In this document: piece after piece, positions 15,832-22,483 of the stretch | How positions within the stretch are numbered: position 1 is the stretch's first letter | How the letters are laid out: each line of letters begins with the position of its first letter | Source: an uncultured Eubacteriales bacterium | Lineage (GTDB): Bacteria; Bacillota; Clostridia; Oscillospirales; Acutalibacteraceae | Direction: 5' to 3' | DNA: 25,791 bases | NCBI GenBank assembly: GCA_934636435.1 | Contig: CAKUAQ010000032.1 | Coordinates: 1 to 25,791 of the forward strand | Notes under the pieces: generated by a model | Told to the model about the DNA's origin: nothing | The model's input: the letters and a program-made list of their open reading frames with translations, nothing else | Database searches by the model: none | Position numbers and translations under genes: made by a program

Positions 15832-16694
15832 AACTGAGTTATGAAAAACGTACCCGCCGAATCGGATATCTGTTTATCTCCCCTTGGATCCTCGGGGCCG
15901 TCGGTCTGCTGATCTTCCCGGTGGTTTTCTCGCTGATGCTGTCCTTTTCCGAGTTGGAGAATGTTCTTGACTATCGGATGAACTGGGTAGGGCTGAGCAA
16001 TTTCGTGAAAGCCTTCCGGGAGGATGTGGATTTTCTTCCGCTTTTGGTGAAAGAGATTCAGAAAGTGCTGCTGCGTCTGCCGCTGATCACCGTGTTTGCG
16101 CTGATCGTGGGCATTCTGCTCAGCAAGAAGATCGCTTTGCGGGGCCTGTTCCGCACCGTGTTTTTTCTGCCGGTCATTTTAGGCTCCGGCACGGTCATGG
16201 AGCAGCTGCTGGGGCAGGGTGTGAACAGCGAACCAATGGAGATGGTGCGCAATCTGTTGCTGACGCCGGATGTGCAGCTCTATCTGGGGCAGAGTGCGGT
16301 GGAGACGGTGTCCACCTTTCTGGCGAGCATTACGCTGGTGATGTGGAAATCCGGCGTGCAGATCCTGTTGATCCTGGGGGGGCTGCAAAGCATATCGCCG
16401 TCGCTGTATGAATCTGCCAGGATTGATTCTGCTACCGAGTGGGAGATGTTCTGGAAGATCACGCTGCCGATGGTTTCACCGGTGCTGCTGATCACCGTTG
16501 TGTATACTATTGTGGATTCCTTTGCCGATTCCGGCAGTCAGATCATGGAGTATATCAGCAAGGTCATGTTCAAGGATGCGCAGTTTGAATATGCCGCCTC
16601 ACTGGGGTGGATCTATTTTGCGGTCGTGATCGCGTTTGTGGCGGTCGCCTATGCCTGCTTAACCCCGTCGATCCGCAATGTTTCGGAGAATTAA
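15828..16694 (+). CDS. ABC transporter permease, LplB/UgpA type
   Basis: The protein has 288 residues. The ATG at 15828 overlaps the previous stop (ATGA) and has GGAAGGCGGG just before it; a TTG start 30 bases upstream is less likely. There are about six membrane helices, with the EAA loop at ESARIDSATEWEMFWKITLP (from residue 195). It is the first permease of the second importer and pairs with the next gene. Linkage to an AlgQ/LplA-like binding protein points to an oligosaccharide substrate. Confidence 0.94.
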   Translation: MKLSYEKRTRRIGYLFISPWILGAVGLLIFPVVFSLMLSFSELENVLDYRMNWVGLSNFVKAFREDVDFLPLLVKEIQKVLLRLPLITVFALIVGILLSKKIALRGLFRTVFFLPVILGSGTVMEQLLGQGVNSEPMEMVRNLLLTPDVQLYLGQSAVETVSTFLASITLVMWKSGVQILLILGGLQSISPSLYESARIDSATEWEMFWKITLPMVSPVLLITVVYTIVDSFADSGSQIMEYISKVMFKDAQFEYAASLGWIYFAVVIAFVAVAYACLTPSIRNVSEN

Positions 16695-16712
16695 GAGGGA
16701 GGAGGCATTTGT

Positions 16713-17648
16713 ATGAAAAACCAAAATGACCGATTCCGATGGAGCAAAAGCCGCCTCCGCAGAGCTTCGCTCAAAGGGATCACCGGGCTGTTTGTCTATT
16801 CGCTGCTGATCGGACTTGCGTTTGTATTTCTGTATCCGTTTCTGTATATGATCTTCACCTCCTTCAAGACGCAGGCGGATCTGAACGATATTTCCGTCAA
16901 GTGGATTTTGACGGAGATCCGATGGGAAAACTACGCCACCGCATTTCGTGCGTTACAGTATAAAGAGCGGCTGCTGAACACGGTGTTTGTGGTGTTTCTG
17001 AGCGTGCTGGGACACATTTTGTCCTGCTCCTTTGTGGGGTACGGCTTTGCCCGGTTCAATTTCCGGTTCAAGCGCTTTTGGCTTGCGCTGCTGCTGCTGG
17101 CGATCATCATCCCGACGGAAACGATCATCGTTCCGCTGTATATATTCTTCAGTCGCATCGGCTTTGTGGGTTCCTATCTGCCCATCATTGTTCCTTCTTT
17201 TGTGGGATTTGGACTGCGCGGCGCATTTTATGTGTTTATTTTCCGGCAGTTTTTCCTGTCCCTGCCCAAGGCGCTGGAGGAGGCTGCTGCCGTGGACGGT
17301 GCCGGTCCGATCCGCACCTTTTTCTCCATTGCGCTACCCAACGCCCGATCGTCGGCGCTGATCACTCTGGTGCTGGGGGTGGTGTGGCACTGGAACGATA
17401 CCTCCGAGCCGCTGATCTATATTGAGGAACAATCCCGGTTTCTGCTGCCGCAGATGCTGCCTGTACTGTATCGGATGATCAGCAATGACAGCATCAGCGA
17501 CCAGCTGCTGAATCATTCGGCGGAGATCTTCAACGATGCGGTGGTGATGGCCGCGACGGTGCTGGTGGTGGCTCCGCTAATCGTTTTCTATTTATCCGTC
17601 CAATCCAGATTCATGATGAGTATAGAGAGGAGCGGGATAACCGGGTGA
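16713..17648 (+). CDS. ABC transporter permease, YtcP/MalG type
   Basis: The protein has 311 residues. GGGAGGAGG precedes the ATG. There are about six membrane helices, and the EAA loop is at EEAAAVDGAGPIRTFFSIAL (from residue 189). It is the second pore subunit of the second importer. The short gap downstream holds only the ribosome site of the binding-protein gene. Confidence 0.94.
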   Translation: MKNQNDRFRWSKSRLRRASLKGITGLFVYSLLIGLAFVFLYPFLYMIFTSFKTQADLNDISVKWILTEIRWENYATAFRALQYKERLLNTVFVVFLSVLGHILSCSFVGYGFARFNFRFKRFWLALLLLAIIIPTETIIVPLYIFFSRIGFVGSYLPIIVPSFVGFGLRGAFYVFIFRQFFLSLPKALEEAAAVDGAGPIRTFFSIALPNARSSALITLVLGVVWHWNDTSEPLIYIEEQSRFLLPQMLPVLYRMISNDSISDQLLNHSAEIFNDAVVMAATVLVVAPLIVFYLSVQSRFMMSIERSGITG

Positions 17649-17692
17649 TTGCAAGCTGATCTTCGTCAACATATTAAAAAGGAGAATTGAGA

Positions 17693-19549
17693 ATGAAAAA
17701 GAAGCTTGTGTTGTCGATCGTATCTGCGGTATTAGCGGCCGTGCTGATCGTTGCCGTTGTGATGAGCTGCCATTCGGATCAGCCGATCATCGGCCCCGGC
17801 AGCAGCTCCTTCAGCGACGATAACGGCAGTTCTGTATCCACAGATGCCGGGACAAATTCGGACGGCGAACCGAACGGCGATTCCGGGAATAACCAGAACA
17901 AACCGCTGGACAGCAGCGTATCCACCCCGCAGACCAACACCCAGACGGATGACGGTCTGCACGTGAATGACCTGAATAACACCGGCAAGAAAGCAACCCT
18001 CAAAAATAATTGCTATTCCACGGGGTATCCCATCGCCGATAAGACCGTCACCTTCAATGTGATGATCAAGGACTACACCAATCAGGCCAATTACAAGACC
18101 ATGAAGATCAATGAGTTTTTCGCCAAGAAGATGAATGTCAAGCTCAACTATACGCTTGTGGGTCAGGCGGAGGTGAAGCAGAAGCTACTGCTGGCATATA
18201 CCAGCGGCAATCTGCCGGATATGATGATCGGCATGGCGCCGTATTCCATCGGAGAGCAGTGGAGCTATGTCAAGCAGGGCTTGCTGGTCCAGCTGGACGA
18301 CTATATTAAGGACTATGCACCCAATGTGCAGAGGCTGCTGAAGCAAAATGCGCAGGCGAAGTATTCCATCACTGCGGAGGACGGACACTATTATTCGCTG
18401 CCCATGCTCAATGAGGCGAACCGCGAGAAGGTCAGTCAGGGTCTGTATATCAACAAAACTTGGTTGGATACGCTCAAACTCAGCGTCCCCACCAGCACGA
18501 ACAGTCTCATGAAGGTGCTGACGGCATTCAAGGACAACGATCCCAACGGCAACGGGAAAAAGGACGAGATTCCTCTCCTGCTGCAGGCGTGGAATTCCAC
18601 CGGCATCCTGCCCGGTTGCCTGTATGGACCTTTCGGTCTGGCGGTATACGGCGGTTGGGGCGAGTATTCCATCGACGATAACGGCAAGTGGCGCTCCAAT
18701 TTCACCACCCAGAACTACAATACGGCGCTGACCTATTATCGGACACTGTATAAAAACGGGCTCATTGACCCCGACTGGTTTGCCAACGGGGACGAGGACG
18801 TTAAGGCGAAGCTCAATACCAAGGCGGTTACGGTGGGCGCTTTCGTGGCGGATAACGCCTATGCCTATATGGACGCTGCCCGCGCGGATAATTATGTGTT
18901 TGTGCCGACTTTCCGGGATAAGAGCGTGGAGAAGGCCTGCTGGTCCATCACCGGTGTGGAATACTGCTGGGGCGAGTGGTTCACGGTGACAAAGGCGTGC
19001 AAGTATCCGGAGATCGCCGTACGGTTCGCGGACTATTTCTACTCGCTGGAGGGGACTCTGACCGCCTTGCAGGGGCCCCAGGGCTTCAACTGGGGCGTGA
19101 AATCCGACGGCACCATTTACATGACCGAAAACTACTATAAGTCCAAGTATAAGAATTCGGATCTGACGCCTGGATATCCGCTGCCCAACTATGCCAGCGC
19201 GGCGTATTATAACCTGATTGACAAGACCAACAGCAAATATCTGAGCCAGGATGAGCGGAAATCTCTGCAGGCGGATAAGGACCGGGTGGCTGCGTATATC
19301 AAAGCGGCGCCGAAGAATATTTATCCCAGCATTGTCCGTCGGTCGGATGAGGTTGCCGGTGCCGACAGCGAGAAGCTGGTGGAGTATGTCCGTGAAATGA
19401 CCGTGAAATTCCTGAATAGCTCGGTGGATATCAATGTATTCTGGGACAACTATGTGAGCGTTTGCCATTCACTGGGCAGCGAGGATATCACCGCGCTGAA
19501 CCAAAAAGCGTATGACCGGTATCTGCAGATTCAGAAATCTATGTCTTAG
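17693..19549 (+). CDS. Solute-binding lipoprotein of the LplA/AlgQ type
   Basis: The protein has 618 residues. The ATG at 17693 follows AAGGAG by eight bases and is preferred over the TTG at 17687. A hydrophobic signal ends in V-M-S-C, so Cys26 is the likely lipid-anchored residue. A Ser/Asn/Asp-rich linker (about 30-85) keeps the domain away from the membrane. The binding domain starts near TVTFNVMIKDY. It contains the calcium-loop-like DNDPNGNGKKDE (residues 281-292) that is typical of AlgQ-like oligosaccharide-binding proteins. It would feed the two permeases just upstream. The length is normal to slightly long for this family. Confidence 0.94.
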   Translation: MKKKLVLSIVSAVLAAVLIVAVVMSCHSDQPIIGPGSSSFSDDNGSSVSTDAGTNSDGEPNGDSGNNQNKPLDSSVSTPQTNTQTDDGLHVNDLNNTGKKATLKNNCYSTGYPIADKTVTFNVMIKDYTNQANYKTMKINEFFAKKMNVKLNYTLVGQAEVKQKLLLAYTSGNLPDMMIGMAPYSIGEQWSYVKQGLLVQLDDYIKDYAPNVQRLLKQNAQAKYSITAEDGHYYSLPMLNEANREKVSQGLYINKTWLDTLKLSVPTSTNSLMKVLTAFKDNDPNGNGKKDEIPLLLQAWNSTGILPGCLYGPFGLAVYGGWGEYSIDDNGKWRSNFTTQNYNTALTYYRTLYKNGLIDPDWFANGDEDVKAKLNTKAVTVGAFVADNAYAYMDAARADNYVFVPTFRDKSVEKACWSITGVEYCWGEWFTVTKACKYPEIAVRFADYFYSLEGTLTALQGPQGFNWGVKSDGTIYMTENYYKSKYKNSDLTPGYPLPNYASAAYYNLIDKTNSKYLSQDERKSLQADKDRVAAYIKAAPKNIYPSIVRRSDEVAGADSEKLVEYVREMTVKFLNSSVDINVFWDNYVSVCHSLGSEDITALNQKAYDRYLQIQKSMS

Positions 19550-19554
19550 GAGGG
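19548..19554 (+). promoter_or_regulatory. Ribosome binding site that decides the beta-helix gene start
   Basis: AGGAGGG overlaps the stop codon of the binding-protein gene. It touches the first ATG (19555) but is six bases from the second ATG (19561), so the second is the likely start. Confidence 0.75.
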
Positions 19555-19560
19555 ATGAAG

Positions 19561-21342
19561 ATGAGCAAGCGCAAATCGTGCGGTCTTGTGTGCCTTGCGC
19601 TGGCGGTCCTCATGTCCATGGCGACAGGCTGCCGGAAGGTGCTTGAGTATCCCCCGGATGTTTATTCGGATATTTATTCCGATGTGGAGATCATCGGGGA
19701 TACGACGCCGGGACCGGATGAGGATTCCGGACCGGAGAGCGAGGGGTACGACGATTCGTGGTCGAGCACGCCCGGCAACGGTAACGGCGTTTTGGTGGAC
19801 GATGTGATCTTCGACGACGACGATTTCAGGACCGAGGAGGAGGAGCTGCTGAACCTCGGCCGGGATATTGCCGGCGGCAAGGCGTTTTCCGTGCGCGCTT
19901 TCGGGGCAAAGGGCGACGGGCAGACCGATGACAGCACGGCCGTGAATAAGGCCATCGCCACCGCCTGCTCCTATACCAAAAAGAACTACGGCAAGGTGGC
20001 GGAGGTGCGGTTTGAGGCCAATACGGAATATGTGCTGAAAACCTGTGCCGTCGGCAGCGCCAACCTGATGCAGATTTCCGGGGCGCAGAACGTATCCCTG
20101 ATCGGCAATAACACCACGGTCATCGGCCTGCCGGACAAAGGGTATCTGTCGGTGATCCAGAGTGAAAACATTGTAGTCAAGGGTTTTAATTTCAATTACG
20201 ATACCCCGGTGGCTTGTGTGGCCACTGCGGAGAAGTGCGAGGGCTCCCGCGTCACCTTCCGCGTGCCCGCGTGGTTTGCGGAGTGCGCCCGGAAAACACC
20301 GGAGTATACGCGGGACGCCTTTGCGCTGAAGGCCAACGGTCTGCGCGGGCAAATTCCCTGCACGACTGCCACGGCACTGGACGATACCCATGTGGAGATC
20401 GCCATGTCGGGGGCGCAGGAGGTGGGCCCCGTTTGGTATCTGCCCACCCCCGGCTATTCCCATTCCGGCGTGGCGTTTCAGGTGCTGCACAACACCGGCG
20501 AGGTCACCTATGAGGATATCCGCATTTGGAATGCATCCATGTTTGTGTTTCAGGTGAACGGTAATTTCGGGAAGCTCCATTGGAACAACGTGAAGCTGGA
20601 GCCGAAGGATGCCGATGCCTGCCCCACGGTCGCCTGGCGCGATGTGGTACACGCCAAGGATAACCGGGAGAGCCTGCATTTCGATCGGTGTGTGTTCGGC
20701 GGGAGCCATGACGATATTTTCAATATCGCCAACACCTTGGCGCAGATCACGGAGATCGGCGAGGAAAACGATTTGAAGATCGTCGGACTGGACTATGCCG
20801 GCGGCGGATTTGCCCGCATTGAGGAAGGGGACACAGCGGTGATCCTGAATCCCGACGAGGGCATCCGCTGTGGGGAAGCCAAGGTGGTGGAGGTCATCTC
20901 TCAGACCACCAGCAGTATCCGGGTCCGTCTGGATAAGTCTTTTGATCTGGACGGGGGAGAGTACTTGTATTTTAAGGAAATGGCCAGCCCGAAAACGACG
21001 ATCACCAACTGTCGGCTGGACGGCACCTTCCGCATCCGGGCGCAGGCCACCATCGAGAAGTGTACCCTGAATGTGTTGCAGATGTGGACCCATTATTCCG
21101 GACTGACCAGCGAGGTGGAGGGACCGATCCCGGAGAATATCACCTATCGGAATTGCAGCTTCACCCATCCGACCGGCACCTCCAATGTGTTTGATTTCAA
21201 TTGTGAGACCAAGAGCGGCGCGGTGGCGAATTTCACGGTGTCCAGCATTCTGTTTGACGGTTGCACTTTTCAGGATGACCGGATGATTCGAGAGCAGCCG
21301 GGTGTGGTGTTAAAAGACCCGAAATATCTGCATATACTGTAA
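19561..21342 (+). CDS. Beta-helix lipoprotein, pectate-lyase fold (GH110-like)
   Basis: The protein has 593 residues. The start was chosen by ribosome-site spacing. The signal ends in A-T-G-C, making Cys24 the probable lipid anchor. A strongly acidic linker (about 30-95) follows. AFGAKGDGQTDD (from residue 113) is the classic opening of pectate-lyase-superfamily right-handed beta-helices. The later R-D-V-V-H-A-K-D-N-R-E-S ... H-D-D-I-F-N-I segment (Asp384 and Asp385) resembles the acidic region of GH110 alpha-galactosidases; this is from memory, not a search. It may act on a glycan at the cell surface so that the adjacent importer can take up the product. GH28 or a lyase are alternatives. It is the last gene before a strong hairpin. 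Confidence 0.88.
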   Translation: MSKRKSCGLVCLALAVLMSMATGCRKVLEYPPDVYSDIYSDVEIIGDTTPGPDEDSGPESEGYDDSWSSTPGNGNGVLVDDVIFDDDDFRTEEEELLNLGRDIAGGKAFSVRAFGAKGDGQTDDSTAVNKAIATACSYTKKNYGKVAEVRFEANTEYVLKTCAVGSANLMQISGAQNVSLIGNNTTVIGLPDKGYLSVIQSENIVVKGFNFNYDTPVACVATAEKCEGSRVTFRVPAWFAECARKTPEYTRDAFALKANGLRGQIPCTTATALDDTHVEIAMSGAQEVGPVWYLPTPGYSHSGVAFQVLHNTGEVTYEDIRIWNASMFVFQVNGNFGKLHWNNVKLEPKDADACPTVAWRDVVHAKDNRESLHFDRCVFGGSHDDIFNIANTLAQITEIGEENDLKIVGLDYAGGGFARIEEGDTAVILNPDEGIRCGEAKVVEVISQTTSSIRVRLDKSFDLDGGEYLYFKEMASPKTTITNCRLDGTFRIRAQATIEKCTLNVLQMWTHYSGLTSEVEGPIPENITYRNCSFTHPTGTSNVFDFNCETKSGAVANFTVSSILFDGCTFQDDRMIREQPGVVLKDPKYLHIL

Positions 21343-21385
21343 AGCATCTGACGATCGGCGGCGTTCGTCGCCCATCGGTTGCCCG

Positions 21386-21425
21386 GGAGGGGTCAGGCAA
21401 TCTTTGCCTGACCCCTCCGCTCTTT
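21386..21425 (+). terminator. Strong hairpin terminator ending the transporter block
   Basis: GGAGGGGTCAGGCAA (21386-21400) pairs perfectly with TTGCCTGACCCCTCC (21404-21418) around a three-base loop, TCT. GCTCTTT follows. The T-tract is short, but the 15-bp perfect stem 43 bases after the stop codon makes a terminator likely. Confidence 0.8.
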
Positions 21426-21432
21426 ATGAAAA

Positions 21433-21455
21433 GTCGAAAAACCGCCTTTTTCGAC
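21433..21455. repeat. Palindrome with 9-bp arms
   Basis: GTCGAAAAA (21433-21441) and TTTTTCGAC (21447-21455) flank CCGCC. It could be a second, bidirectional terminator, since A- and T-tracts flank the loop, or one state of an RNA switch. It overlaps one arm of the larger inverted repeat at 21440-21508. Confidence 0.7.
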
Positions 21456-21508
21456 AGAGTGTAGCGTTACGGTTGATGTGAGATCAAAGGGTATAGAAAA
21501 AGGCGGTT
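21440..21508. repeat. 13-bp inverted repeat, arms 43 bases apart
   Basis: AACCGCCTTTTTC (21440-21452) is the exact reverse complement of GAAAAAGGCGGTT (21496-21508). The first arm lies inside the 21433-21455 palindrome, so the two hairpins cannot form together. The second arm can also pair in part with ACCGC at 21529-21533. Confidence 0.8.
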
Positions 21509-21563
21509 GCGTTCGTTAGAATAGAGGCACCGCAACAAACCCTTACGAAAGGACTCAATCGCC

Positions 21564-21638
21564 ATGGAAATTGCAGCACAGGAACAGAAAAATAACAAAA
21601 TGAACAGATTCTTCAAGAAACTCCCCGAAATCTCTTGA
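21564..21638 (+). CDS. Candidate 24-codon micro-ORF or gene remnant
   Basis: An ATG at 21564 preceded by GAAAGGA (spacing 11) opens 24 codons (MEIAAQEQKNNKMNRFFKK then LPEIS). Its TGA stop lies inside the -35 box of the next promoter. The peptide is hydrophilic and basic in its second half. It may be a leader peptide, the start of a decayed gene such as a transposase, or chance. I do not recognise it. Confidence 0.3.
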   Translation: MEIAAQEQKNNKMNRFFKKLPEIS

Positions 21639-21664
21639 CAGGAGACGTCGAAATATGCTATAAT
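21635..21664 (+). promoter_or_regulatory. Consensus extended -10 promoter for the tetR leader
   Basis: TTGACA (21635-21640) and TATAAT (21659-21664) are both perfect consensus boxes with an 18-base spacer. TGC precedes the -10 box (extended -10). Transcription should start near 21671 and run toward the TetR gene. This is the best promoter in the window. Confidence 0.9.
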
Positions 21665-21691
21665 CCTTAAAAATTGGTAGACGCAAGATTT

Positions 21692-21728
21692 CTTGTACGG
21701 AACGCGATGTTCTGCACAAGTTTTTTTT
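21692..21728 (+). terminator. Intrinsic terminator between promoter and tetR gene
   Basis: CTTGTACGGAAC (21692-21703) pairs with GTTCTGCACAAG (21709-21720), with one A-C mismatch and one G-U pair, around loop GCGAT. Eight T residues follow directly (21721-21728). Starting from the promoter just upstream, it would yield a transcript of only about 58 bases unless it is read through. Confidence 0.8.
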
Positions 21729-21733
21729 GGACA

Positions 21734-21757
21734 GCAATCAAGCAAGCGCTTGATTGC
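21734..21757. promoter_or_regulatory. 24-bp palindrome, possible TetR operator
   Basis: GCAATCAAGC (21734-21743) and GCTTGATTGC (21748-21757) are exact inverted arms around AAGC. Size and symmetry suit a TetR-dimer operator, and it lies 52 bases before the TetR start codon. It could equally act as an RNA hairpin in the leader. Confidence 0.55.
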
Positions 21758-21808
21758 GACATCTCCGATGTAAAGCATGTGCGGCCGTGAAAGGGCAGGT
21801 GATACAGT

Positions 21809-22384
21809 ATGGAACGGGAGAGACGGGAAGAAGTGATCGACAGCTGCTTGAAGCTGTTTGTTTCCAAAGGCTTGGCGGAGACCTCCACCAGAGATCTGAG
21901 CGGTTCTTTGAAGCTGCAAAACGCCGGACTGTACTATTATTTCAAATCCAGGAACGAAGCGGTGATTGCCTGTGTGGAGGAGGCGATGCTGCGTATCGAA
22001 TCGAACATGATCATGGCCGCTCTGGAGGATGCGGACGTGCCGGAGCGGATGATGCGGAATCTCTATCGGCATGCGGACGAGATGGCACCCACCATGCGGT
22101 TCATCGTGCAGGCGTATACCTCGCCGACTTATCATGGCGCATTACAGGAACCGCTGGATAAGCTGAAAAAGCGAAACGAGAGCACGGTGAAAAAGTTCGC
22201 CGCCAAATTGGGATGCAAGCCGGAGGAGGTGAAGCCGTATATGTATTCATGTATGGCGGCAATGACCAATTATATGGTTTTCGGTTCCCGGTCGTATGCG
22301 GATTTTCAGATCGAGATCGTGCGGAGGTGGCTGAATTCGATCGCGGAGCGTAACGATCCGCGCGAGGAACTGCTTTATCGGTAG
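21809..22384 (+). CDS. TetR/AcrR family transcriptional regulator
   Basis: The protein has 191 residues, a normal length for the family. AGGTGA at 21797-21802 precedes the ATG. The N-terminal DNA-binding domain is clear: ...DSCLKLFVSKGLAETSTRDL, then the helix-turn-helix to GLYYYFKSRNEAV (about residues 26-45). The rest is the helical ligand and dimer domain, whose ligand cannot be told. It sits 99 bases upstream of the VWA gene and behind a promoter, terminator and palindrome. It therefore probably controls itself and the VWA/tubulin pair, most likely as a repressor released by a small molecule. Confidence 0.95.
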   Translation: MERERREEVIDSCLKLFVSKGLAETSTRDLSGSLKLQNAGLYYYFKSRNEAVIACVEEAMLRIESNMIMAALEDADVPERMMRNLYRHADEMAPTMRFIVQAYTSPTYHGALQEPLDKLKKRNESTVKKFAAKLGCKPEEVKPYMYSCMAAMTNYMVFGSRSYADFQIEIVRRWLNSIAERNDPREELLYR

Positions 22385-22392
22385 GGGGTAAC

Positions 22393-22426
22393 CCCGCGCA
22401 CGGCCTCTCGGGAGGTATGACGCGGG
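22393..22426 (+). other. Possible RNA hairpin in the leader of the VWA gene
   Basis: CCCGCG (22393-22398) pairs with CGCGGG (22421-22426), and an inner CCTC (22404-22407) pairs with GAGG (22412-22415). No T-tract follows, so it does not look like a terminator. It may be an mRNA leader structure. Confidence 0.35.
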
Positions 22427-22472
22427 AACGGATATACACGAGGCATTCGGTACGGTAAAAATCAAAGAATAA

Positions 22473-22476
22473 GAGG
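22473..22476 (+). promoter_or_regulatory. Ribosome site favouring a GTG start
   Basis: GAGG (within AAGAGG) lies seven bases before GTG at 22484 but sixteen before the in-frame ATG at 22493. The GTG is therefore the better start. The two products differ only by three residues at the front of the signal peptide. Confidence 0.6.
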
Positions 22477-22483
22477 ATGGAAA

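Noticed and set aside
21672..21720. A tRNA-Leu gene
   Set aside because: Only the D-arm core matches; there is no acceptor stem, T arm or CCA end, and the following hairpin with T8 is a terminator.
21467..22135. Minus-strand open frame of 222 codons across the leader region
   Set aside because: It covers the promoter, terminator and TetR start on the opposite strand and shows no domain or ribosome site.
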